From Bacillota bacterium (lineage in GTDB: Bacteria; Bacillota; Bacilli; Paenibacillales; UBA4045): a stretch of DNA of 64,000 bases. Where the stretch lies: the NCBI GenBank assembly GCA_023441055.1, contig JAEZQY010000059.1:239716-303715 (forward strand), in the 5' to 3' direction. A model generated the notes under the pieces. The model was not told where the DNA came from. It did not search any database and was given only the letters and a program-made list of their open reading frames with translations. Positions 43,828 to 51,866 of this stretch are shown one piece after another. A program made the translations under genes and the position numbers. The stretch's first letter is position 1. Each line of letters begins with the position of its first letter.

Positions 43828-46392
43828 ATGAATAAGATGAACGCGCATGACCATTACCGGAACAAAATAACCAAAACAGACATCGAGTTGCTCGCCCCTG
43901 CAGGCAATTGGGACTGCGCGCGAGCCGCTGTTGCCAATGGGGCCGACGCTATCTTCTTCGGCGTCGATAAGATGAACGCCAGAGCGCGCGGTAAGAACTT
44001 CACCGTGGACGAGCTGCCGGATCTGATGTCGTTCTTGCATACGTATGGCGTGAAGGGCTTTATCACCTTGAATATTCTCATCTTCGAGGATGAGCTGAAT
44101 GAAGCGCGCAAGCTGATGCAGGCTGCGATGGAGGCGGGCGTAGATGCCGCGATCGTACAGGATCTAGGGCTGGTGAAGATGATTCGAGAGATGTCACCGG
44201 ACTTCCCGATCCATGGCTCCACGCAGATGACGATTACATCACCAGAGGCGGTCGAGTTTACGAAGCCGTTCGATATCGAGCGCGTCGTACTCGGCAGAGA
44301 GAATAATTTGAAGCAGATCAAGACGATCGGTGACCAGGCGAAGCTGCCAATGGAGGTGTTCGTCCATGGCGCGCTGTGCGTCTCCTATTCTGGTCAATGT
44401 CTGACCTCCGAGATGTGGGGCGGCCGTTCGGCGAATCGCGGGGAATGCGCGCAGGCGTGTCGTCTGCCGTATGACCTGATGGTCGACGGCGTGCAGAAGC
44501 CGATGGGCGATATCACCTACCTGCTGTCGCCTAAGGACCTGGCTTCGCTGGAGCTGGTGCCAGAGCTGATCGAGGCGGGCGTGACCTCGTTCAAGATCGA
44601 GGGAAGACTCAAGAGTCCCGAGTATGTGGCCAATGTCGTCAGTAAGTATCGGGCTGCGATTGATCGTTATTTTGATGGGGATGATTCGGGTCCTGGCCAG
44701 GACGAACTTCGTGAGCTGCAGCAGAGCTTCTCGCGCGGGTTCACCTATGGCTTCCTCAAGGGAACGAATAATAAGCAGCTGGTCGAGGGGACGTACCCCA
44801 AGAGCCGGGGTGTCTATCTGGGCCGGGTGAAGCAGCTGCTGCGCGATGGCGTGATCTGCGAGCTGGAGGCGCCGCTGAAGCGGGGCGACGGCATCGTATT
44901 CGACGCGGGCGATCCGACGAAGCCGGAGGAAGGCGGCCGGGTGTATGACATCCGCCGCAAGGGTGTGAAGCTCGAGGGCGAGGCGCCGGGCGGGATGATC
45001 GAGATTGTGCCGGGCCGCAATGATGTGGACCTGAAGCGGGTGCATATCGGCGATCGCATCTGGAAGACGAATGATCCGCATCTGGATAAGCGGCTGCGTC
45101 AGACGTTCGAGACGGATCGGCCGTATCGGGTGTTCCCGGTGATGGTCGAGGTGTCTGGACGTGAGGGTGAGCCGCTCGTTACGCGCTGGACAGACCTATC
45201 TACTGGCCATACGGTGCAGGTGGCGTCTGAGCTGCTGCTCGTTGCTGCGCTGAAGCGTCCGATGGACCGCAGCCTGCTAGAGGAGCAGTTCGGACGGCTG
45301 GGCGGGACGATCTTCGAGCTGGCTGGGCTGACTGTGAAGCTGGAGGGCGAGGTGCTGCTGCCGATGCGCGAGCTGAACCAGATGCGCCGCCAGGCGGTGG
45401 AATGGCTGGAGGCAGCGCGTAAGGCGCCGCCGGTCTATACGATTCGCAGCGTTGATCCGTATGCGGATGTGCTGGGCGCGGGGCTCAATGCGATGATTAA
45501 CACTGTGATGGACAACACGCTGGATAACACGCCGCAACTGAAGGCGCTATGCCGCAGCGTCGAGCAGGTTGAAGCCGCAGCGCAGGAACCTGGCGTTGAA
45601 TGGATCTACGCGGACTTCGAATTCATTAAGCAATACCCGGCCGCTGTAGAGACAGCGCATGCTCAAGGTCGGAAGATCGCGCTCGCGACACCGCGCATTC
45701 ATATGCCAGGCGAGACCGGCTACTTCAACATGATTGCCAAGCTGCAGCCGGATGCGGTGCTCGTGCGCAATACCGGCGCGATCTATCATTATATGAAGCG
45801 CAGGCAGGAGGAGCCGTCGGCGTACCATCCGCGTCTCATCGGCGACTTCTCCTTGAATGTGTCCAACCATAAATCGGTGGAGCTGTTCTTGGATGCGGGG
45901 CTCGATCTGGTGACGCCTTCGTATGATCTGAACATTCAGCAGATGGTCGATCTGCTCGAAGCGTCGGACACCTCAAGGCTAGAGGTAGTCATTCATCAGC
46001 ATCTGCCGATGTTCCATACCGAGCACTGCGTTTACTGCACCTTCCTCAGCGAAGGGACGGATTACACGAATTGCGGTCGCCCCTGCGAGGATCACCGCGT
46101 ATCGCTGCAGGATCGCATCGGGATGTCGCATCCCGTGCGTGTAGATGATGGCTGCCGTAATACGGTATACAACGCGATTGAGCAATCCGGCGCCGAATAC
46201 CTGGCGAACTTCCGAGAGCTCGGCGTTCGTTCCTATCGTGTGGAGTTCCTGGAAGAGTCCGCAGACAAGGTGCATGAGGTTCTGCGCTTATACAAGCGGG
46301 CGCTGGCGGGGGAGATCAGCGGTACCCAGGTTTGGAAGGCGCTGAAGGCGACCAATCAGCTTGGCGTAACACGAGGGCAGTTGGTGAAATAA
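43828..46392 (+). CDS. Large U32-family protein (RlhA-like)
   Basis: This protein has ~854 aa. The U32 core shows ELLAPAGNWDCARAAVANGADAIFFG, the GSTQMTITS loop, and the cysteine cluster CVSYSGQCLTSE ... GECAQACRLPYDL that binds an iron-sulfur cluster in this family. A second cysteine group lies near the C-terminus (HCVYC ... NCGRPCEDH). Long U32 proteins with such extra domains include E. coli RlhA, which is needed for 23S rRNA hydroxylation. ATG 43828 follows GGAGG closely; ATG 43837 is the alternative. The peptidase name is historic, and RNA modification is the more likely role. Confidence 0.85.
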   Translation: MNKMNAHDHYRNKITKTDIELLAPAGNWDCARAAVANGADAIFFGVDKMNARARGKNFTVDELPDLMSFLHTYGVKGFITLNILIFEDELNEARKLMQAAMEAGVDAAIVQDLGLVKMIREMSPDFPIHGSTQMTITSPEAVEFTKPFDIERVVLGRENNLKQIKTIGDQAKLPMEVFVHGALCVSYSGQCLTSEMWGGRSANRGECAQACRLPYDLMVDGVQKPMGDITYLLSPKDLASLELVPELIEAGVTSFKIEGRLKSPEYVANVVSKYRAAIDRYFDGDDSGPGQDELRELQQSFSRGFTYGFLKGTNNKQLVEGTYPKSRGVYLGRVKQLLRDGVICELEAPLKRGDGIVFDAGDPTKPEEGGRVYDIRRKGVKLEGEAPGGMIEIVPGRNDVDLKRVHIGDRIWKTNDPHLDKRLRQTFETDRPYRVFPVMVEVSGREGEPLVTRWTDLSTGHTVQVASELLLVAALKRPMDRSLLEEQFGRLGGTIFELAGLTVKLEGEVLLPMRELNQMRRQAVEWLEAARKAPPVYTIRSVDPYADVLGAGLNAMINTVMDNTLDNTPQLKALCRSVEQVEAAAQEPGVEWIYADFEFIKQYPAAVETAHAQGRKIALATPRIHMPGETGYFNMIAKLQPDAVLVRNTGAIYHYMKRRQEEPSAYHPRLIGDFSLNVSNHKSVELFLDAGLDLVTPSYDLNIQQMVDLLEASDTSRLEVVIHQHLPMFHTEHCVYCTFLSEGTDYTNCGRPCEDHRVSLQDRIGMSHPVRVDDGCRNTVYNAIEQSGAEYLANFRELGVRSYRVEFLEESADKVHEVLRLYKRALAGEISGTQVWKALKATNQLGVTRGQLVK

Positions 46393-46435
46393 CAGGTCTG
46401 CAAATATGAGCGAGATAACGCTCTATAGCCATAAA

Positions 46436-46474
46436 CAAATAGCTATTCTCCGTTAATTGGAGTGTGGCTATTTG
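46436..46474. repeat. Stem-loop after the U32 gene
   Basis: CAAATAGC pairs with GCTATTTG, with an inner CTCC/GGAG and loop GTTAATT. There is no T-run, so it is either a weak terminator or an mRNA 3' hairpin. Confidence 0.45.
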
Positions 46475-46510
46475 CTATGACAAATTGTGACAGTATCGGC
46501 GTTATCCGTA

Positions 46511-46519
46511 TGTTATACT
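46511..46519 (+). promoter_or_regulatory. Extended -10 promoter of the metalloprotease gene
   Basis: TGTTATACT matches the extended -10 form TG-N-TATAMT. No consensus -35 is seen, so an activator may be involved. Confidence 0.45.
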
Positions 46520-46566
46520 CGAGCAGATTTTGCTAGATTACTAGAATGATATGGAGGAGAATGAAT

Positions 46567-49500
46567 GTGAGGACTGGGAGAGGGCTAATCTTATTAAAGA
46601 AGAAAGGGTTATTGGCATTATTGGCCGCTGTGCTAGTTGTATCGTTGTTCCCACCGGCTGTGTTCGCCGACTTCGCGACGAAGGGGTCGCTCCAAGTGCC
46701 GACCTTGCGTACCGATCAGGAGGTACAGTACTATCTTGCAGGCGGGGGCGATGGGATCGATGGGATAGATGGGATCAATGGGATTAACGGGATTAGTGGC
46801 AAGGGCGGGTTTGGCAAGAGCAGCGCGCTTGATCTGCCGCGCCTGTTCAAGAAGAATGTTGATGCAGCCGGACGGTCGCATTATATCTATCAACAGACCT
46901 ATCAAGGGATTCCGGTCTATGGGCGATACGCGAATGTGACTGTGGATGCAAGCTCGCGGCTTCGGAGTGTGAAGAACGAATTTCTGCCGGAGCCCCACGC
47001 AGCGCTGACCGCTACGAGTCCATCGATTAGCGGCGATCAGGCGATTGCGGCATTGCTGGCAAGTGTTCAGGCCGAGACGGGCTATGTGATCAATCGGACG
47101 GCCGATTGGGGTGATGTCGAGACCTATACGTCCGATGCAGAGCTGATGATCTATCCGCTAGGGTACAAAACCTATCTCACCTATGAGGTGAAGCTGAGCT
47201 ATGTGCTCCCGCAAGCTGGCAGCTGGGTCGGGTATGTAGATGCGTTGACCGGCGAGGTGATCGACAAGTACAGCAAGCTGCAGCATCTCAGATCGGAGAA
47301 TGCGGCAGTTGGCAGTGGAAGTGGCTATCAGGAGTGGTACACGGATCTGAAGGTGTACTATGATGCCGATGGCGAAGCGGATGAGACGCCGTATTATTAC
47401 TTAATTGATACGACCAAGGCCATGTTCAATCCGCTTGACGTATCCGACCCAGTGATGGAAGGCGTCATCTGGACGCTGCAGGTGGAGGATGAGGAGTGGA
47501 TCACGGATGTGATCAGCGAGACACCGGAGTTCGACAATCCGGATGCCGTTGACGCACATTATAATACTGGGGCAGCCTATGATTTCTATCTGCATACATT
47601 CGGTAGGGACAGCTTCGACGGCCGGGGGGCAACAGTCACGAGTGTCGTCTACTTCCCGGAGATGGCAGATAATGCAGCGTATCTGGAAGGTGTGGATCTG
47701 CTCGTCTACGGAACCAGCTCCGGCACCGCCAATGATGGCATGGACTGTATATCCTGCTCACAGGATATCGTCGTGCATGAATATACGCATGCGGTGACCG
47801 CATACACAGCCGGGCTGGAATATCGCAATCAGCCGGGTGCGCTCAGTGAGTCGATCTCCGACATCATGGCTGCTGTGGCCGACCATGATGGCGACGAGTG
47901 GCTGATCGGTGAGGAGACGGGCACTCCTGTGAGGGATATGGCCGATCCGACTGCTTATGACCAAAAGGCGCATATGGACGACTATAATTGGCTATCTCCT
48001 GATTATAAGGATGATGATAACGGCGGTGTACATATCAACAGCGGCATTCCCAACCATGCGGCCTACTTGATCGCGACCGGGCTTGATAGCAAGTCGATGG
48101 ACGGTCGGGCGATCCTGGGCTGGATCACGTATCAGGCGTTGACTAATTATCTGAATCCGACATCTGACTTCCAGGATGCGCGGGATGCGTTCCTGCTCGC
48201 TGCTGCTGATTATGAGGAAGCGGCGCTCAGCGCGGATGATTCGTTCGAGGCAGATTCTGTTATAAGTGCGGTTGAGCAAGCCTGGGCGGCAGTTGGTCTT
48301 CCTGCAGGCCGATATAATCAGTATCATATTAAATCATTCGAGGCAGCTGATGTCGAGAGCGGCAGACCTGCGATTATCGACGATCTGAATCAAGTGGTGT
48401 ACTTCTTCGTACCGTATGGGACGGACGTGAGCGCCGTCACGCCGGACATTGCGACTTCGGCAGGCACAGATTACGAACCGAAGGGGCCCTTGAATTTCAA
48501 CAACGAAGATCGCGGCGTATTGATTATGGTGTCAGATGACGACTATTATTCAGAGTGGGCCGTCATTGCGGTTGAGGAGCCGATTCTGCAGGCGTCGTCC
48601 TTGACCTTTACCGAGTCGGACGCGAATGATGGGACGATTACCGGCGAGATAATGGTCGATTTGGTGAATACGAATTTTAACGGCTTGGTGAACGAGGACT
48701 TCATCAGCAGTGGCAAGGCATACGTCAGCAATCTGCCGGACGGCTTGCAGGCAAGCGTGAAGCTGATCAGCGCGACGCGAGTGGGTATTGCGCTTAGCGG
48801 CAAGGCAGCAGCGCATGCGAATGCGAACGACATCGCCAACCTGGATGTGACCTTCCTGGACCAAGCGTTGACGAATAACGACAGTCTATTCGGCTTCAGA
48901 GCCTGGCAGATCCTGAATAATCCGATGCGATTGATGATCGACTTCAACGATCCACCGAGTACCGGCGGTGGCGGCTTCGGCGGCGGGTTTATCTTCATCC
49001 CGCCGACCACAGAGTTGAAGGTAGATCCTGCGACAGGCGTTCAACTGACACCGCCAGATGGGGCGGTTACGACGAATCCGGACGGGCAGACGGCCTTGAC
49101 GATCGAGCTGAGCGAAGGGGATGTGAAGAAGGGCTTCGAGCTGCTGGCTGATGCATCCACAGGCACACCGCAGACGGTGACGATCGCCGTTACGCAGAGC
49201 AGCGATCTGCTTGAGGTGAAGCTGCCCGCGGCATCGCTTCTGGCGGGAGCTTCGGCCTCCTCGGACGCGAAGCTGGTGATTACGACAGGTACGGCCTCGT
49301 ATGAGCTGCCTGTTACTCTGCTGGATGTTGAGCAGTTAGCGGCCTCGCTCGGTGTGAAGGTCGAGGAGTTAACGGTAGCTGTGAAGCTGAATCAGGTATC
49401 CCCTGACACTGCCCAAGCGCTATCCGAGAGCGCAGCTAATTCCAAGCTGCAGCTGGTCGGTCCTGCGATTGATTTCGCAATCGAGGTGTCCGGCGGCGGT

Positions 49501-50328
49501 AAGCAGATGGCGGTGAGCGACTTCGGCAGGACGTATGTGGAGCGCTCGATTACGGTTCCTGGCGAGCTGTCCGTCAGCCAAGCAACCGTGCTCCGCTATG
49601 AGCCAGCTACTGGCCACTTCAGCTTTGTGCCCGCGAGATTCCAAGCGGAGGGCGGCAAGACCAAGGTGACCTTCAAGCGCAACGGGAACAGCATCTATAC
49701 GGTCGCCAGGTTTACGCGCGTATTCTCGGACGTCAGTGCACATTGGGCGAAGGCGGATATCGAGTTCCTTGCATCGAAGACAATCATCAGCGGCTATACG
49801 GATACGGCGTTCGCGCCGAACCGGACGATTACGAGGGCAGAATTCGCGGCCATACTTACCCGCGCATTAGCCCTGACCGAAGCAGGAGCGAGCGCGCCGT
49901 TCAGTGATGTGATCAGCGGCTCATGGTATGAGGGTGCAGTGGCTGCAGCGTCGAATGCTAAGCTGGTGAGCGGCTTCTCTGACGGCACATTCCGGCCGGG
50001 TGAGACGATCACGCGCGAGCAGATGGCCGTGATGATAGCCAATGCGCTGACATTCGCACAGCGGGCAGCAGTCGCGAGCCAGTCAGACATTGACGCCGAT
50101 GCGAGCTCAGTGACGGTTACTGAGGCAGATGCCGATGTGCCTCTTACAACCTTCACTGATGCCGCGGCGATCAGCCCATGGGCGCGCGGGGCAGTGGCAG
50201 CAGCGGTGGAGGCTTCGATCATCAGCGGCTTCTCCGATGGCAGCTTCCAGCCAGCGAAGAACGCGACCCGGGCGGAAGCTGCGGTTATGATTCGCAGATT
50301 GCTGGACAAGCTGGGCTTCCTGCCATAA
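46567..50328 (+). CDS. Secreted M4 thermolysin-like metalloprotease with SLH domains
   Basis: GTG 46567 is seven bases after GGAGGAG (ATG 46561 is the alternative), giving ~1253 aa. Order: signal peptide (~1-35); a five-triplet Gly-Ile-Asp/Asn collagen-like tract (~60-78); FTP propeptide (YQQTYQGIPVYGRYANV); PepSY-like region; M4 catalytic domain. HEYTH lies at ~404-408 and the third zinc ligand in ALSESISD is 24 residues after the first His, exactly as in thermolysin. The catalytic His is in GGVHINSG. Then come spacer domains and a Gly-rich linker (TGGGGFGGGF), and three SLH domains from ~1060. The SLH domains should hold it on the cell wall. Confidence 0.93.
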   Translation: MRTGRGLILLKKKGLLALLAAVLVVSLFPPAVFADFATKGSLQVPTLRTDQEVQYYLAGGGDGIDGIDGINGINGISGKGGFGKSSALDLPRLFKKNVDAAGRSHYIYQQTYQGIPVYGRYANVTVDASSRLRSVKNEFLPEPHAALTATSPSISGDQAIAALLASVQAETGYVINRTADWGDVETYTSDAELMIYPLGYKTYLTYEVKLSYVLPQAGSWVGYVDALTGEVIDKYSKLQHLRSENAAVGSGSGYQEWYTDLKVYYDADGEADETPYYYLIDTTKAMFNPLDVSDPVMEGVIWTLQVEDEEWITDVISETPEFDNPDAVDAHYNTGAAYDFYLHTFGRDSFDGRGATVTSVVYFPEMADNAAYLEGVDLLVYGTSSGTANDGMDCISCSQDIVVHEYTHAVTAYTAGLEYRNQPGALSESISDIMAAVADHDGDEWLIGEETGTPVRDMADPTAYDQKAHMDDYNWLSPDYKDDDNGGVHINSGIPNHAAYLIATGLDSKSMDGRAILGWITYQALTNYLNPTSDFQDARDAFLLAAADYEEAALSADDSFEADSVISAVEQAWAAVGLPAGRYNQYHIKSFEAADVESGRPAIIDDLNQVVYFFVPYGTDVSAVTPDIATSAGTDYEPKGPLNFNNEDRGVLIMVSDDDYYSEWAVIAVEEPILQASSLTFTESDANDGTITGEIMVDLVNTNFNGLVNEDFISSGKAYVSNLPDGLQASVKLISATRVGIALSGKAAAHANANDIANLDVTFLDQALTNNDSLFGFRAWQILNNPMRLMIDFNDPPSTGGGGFGGGFIFIPPTTELKVDPATGVQLTPPDGAVTTNPDGQTALTIELSEGDVKKGFELLADASTGTPQTVTIAVTQSSDLLEVKLPAASLLAGASASSDAKLVITTGTASYELPVTLLDVEQLAASLGVKVEELTVAVKLNQVSPDTAQALSESAANSKLQLVGPAIDFAIEVSGGGKQMAVSDFGRTYVERSITVPGELSVSQATVLRYEPATGHFSFVPARFQAEGGKTKVTFKRNGNSIYTVARFTRVFSDVSAHWAKADIEFLASKTIISGYTDTAFAPNRTITRAEFAAILTRALALTEAGASAPFSDVISGSWYEGAVAAASNAKLVSGFSDGTFRPGETITREQMAVMIANALTFAQRAAVASQSDIDADASSVTVTEADADVPLTTFTDAAAISPWARGAVAAAVEASIISGFSDGSFQPAKNATRAEAAVMIRRLLDKLGFLP

Positions 50329-50351
50329 TAATAGAGATAGAAGCGCACAAC

Positions 50352-50386
50352 AGAGAGCTCGCTCCTTGCAGCGGGCTCTCTTCTAT
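50352..50386 (+). terminator. Terminator after the metalloprotease gene
   Basis: AGAGAGCTCGCT pairs with AGCGGGCTCTCT (12 pairs, one G-U) around loop CCTTGC; the tail is TCTAT, with few T residues. Confidence 0.65.
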
Positions 50387-50404
50387 GAGAGGGGCGGTAA
50401 CCGT

Positions 50405-51088
50405 ATGACGGAGACAAGGCATAAGCGGGCGATACTGCTTGGCGCAACAGGGCTGGTGGGCAGCCATCTGCTGGATGAACTGCTCAAGTCAGAGTCGTAT
50501 GAGGAGGTCGTAGTCATCACAAGAAGACCGATCCCGGAGCGAGCGAAGCTGAAGCAAGTCGTACTAGACGATCTGGATGCCATGGCCGCAGATCAATCCT
50601 TATTCACCAATGTGAATGACGTATTCTGTTGCCTGGGCACAACCATCAAGCGCGCAGGCTCGCAGGAACGCTTCCGCAAGGTCGATTACGAGTACCCGGT
50701 GCTGGCGGCACAGCTAGCTAAGGAAGCGGGTTGCGATCGCTACCTGATTGTCACCGCGATGGGCGCGAATGCAAGCTCGCGAATCTTCTACAGCCGTGTT
50801 AAAGGTGAAGCCGAGCAAGCGATTCGCGAATTGAAGCTGCCGGCCGTGGCAATCATACGCCCCTCGCTGCTCGTGGGCAAGCGTCAGGAGCTGCGCTTCG
50901 GCGAAGCGGTCGCCTATTGGCTGAGCAAGCCGCTAGAGTTCATGATGCGCGGCTCCTTGCTTAAGGTGCGGCCGATTCATGCCCGTACGGTTGCCCATGT
51001 CATGCATCGCGTGGCGCAGATGTATCTGCCCGGCACGCATGTATACGAGAATGACCAGCTGCATAAGCTGGGCGGTCAGAATCGGTAA
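50405..51088 (+). CDS. NAD(P)-binding oxidoreductase (atypical SDR, TIP30-like)
   Basis: This 227-aa protein starts at ATG 50405 behind GGGGCGG. AILLGATGLVGSHLL is the nucleotide-binding motif, CCLGTTIKRAGS and VTAMGANASSRIFYSRVKGEAE (Tyr and Lys of the active site) follow, and IIRPSLLVGKRQE is typical of HTATIP2/YwnB-like atypical SDRs. Substrate unknown. It stands between two transcription signals and seems to be a single gene. Confidence 0.8.
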   Translation: MTETRHKRAILLGATGLVGSHLLDELLKSESYEEVVVITRRPIPERAKLKQVVLDDLDAMAADQSLFTNVNDVFCCLGTTIKRAGSQERFRKVDYEYPVLAAQLAKEAGCDRYLIVTAMGANASSRIFYSRVKGEAEQAIRELKLPAVAIIRPSLLVGKRQELRFGEAVAYWLSKPLEFMMRGSLLKVRPIHARTVAHVMHRVAQMYLPGTHVYENDQLHKLGGQNR

Positions 51089-51094
51089 TGCTGG

Positions 51095-51124
51095 TTGCGA
51101 ATATATGTTCCTTCTTGCTAGAAT
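51095..51124 (+). promoter_or_regulatory. pcrB-pcrA-ligA promoter with LexA-like operator
   Basis: -35 TTGCGA (51095-51100), 18-bp spacer, -10 TAGAAT (51119-51124). In the spacer, CGAATATATGTTCC (51098-51111) matches the Bacillus LexA pattern CGAACRNRYGTTYC at 13 of 14 positions. LexA bound here would block the polymerase, so the helicase and ligase may be induced by DNA damage. Confidence 0.7.
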
Positions 51125-51165
51125 AGAAGGGTGATAGACACAATGGCGATCAGGAGGAATCAGGC

Positions 51166-51840
51166 GTGAATGAAGCAGCGCTCGCTTGGAGGCATGCCTT
51201 CAAGCTGGACCCGGATCGGGCGATAAGCGATGAGGCGCTGGAACGCCTATGCTTATCCGGCTCGGATGGGATTATTGTCGGCGGCTCCAGCGGTGTTACT
51301 TATGAGAATACCGCCGATTTGCTCGCGCGCGTCAGACGCTATGAGATACCGATCGCGCTGGAGGCCTCGGCGATTGAGGCGATTGTGCCGGGCTTCGATG
51401 CCTATCTGATCCCGATGGTGCTCAATACGAACAATGCAGAATGGATTATCGGCCAGCATCTGCGTGCGCTCAGGCGTTACAGCCAGCTGCTGCCATGGGA
51501 TAAGATAATCGTAGAGGGCTACATCATTCTGAATCCAGATTCCACCGCAGCGCGCGTGACCGAAGCCTATATGCCGGAGATGGAGGCTGATGTGCTTGCG
51601 CTGGCAGAGCTGGCAGATCGATTGCTGCGTCTGCCCATACTCTACATCGAATACAGCGGCAGCTATGGTGACATAACGCTTGTGCAGCGCATTCGCGACA
51701 GCTTGACACAGGCGCGCTTACTATATGGCGGCGGCATTGACAGCGGGGTCCGTGCGGAAGATGCGCGTCAGGCCGCCGATACAATCATTGTCGGCAACGT
51801 CATCTATCGCGATCTGGATGCAGCGCTTCAGACCGTTTAG
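51166..51840 (+). CDS. pcrB: Heptaprenylglyceryl phosphate synthase
   Basis: PcrB (224 aa) joins heptaprenyl diphosphate to glycerol-1-phosphate, making an archaea-like ether lipid in Bacillales. It is a TIM barrel with HAFKLDPDRAISDEAL at the start, GTG-initiated seven or eight bases after AGGAGG. LYIEYSGSYGD and the phosphate-binding LLYGGGIDSG plus ADTIIVGNVIY are family marks. It is the first gene before pcrA and ligA, as in B. subtilis. Confidence 0.95.
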   Translation: MNEAALAWRHAFKLDPDRAISDEALERLCLSGSDGIIVGGSSGVTYENTADLLARVRRYEIPIALEASAIEAIVPGFDAYLIPMVLNTNNAEWIIGQHLRALRRYSQLLPWDKIIVEGYIILNPDSTAARVTEAYMPEMEADVLALAELADRLLRLPILYIEYSGSYGDITLVQRIRDSLTQARLLYGGGIDSGVRAEDARQAADTIIVGNVIYRDLDAALQTV

Positions 51841-51866
51841 AGATCAATTAAGGAAGGTAACGATTT

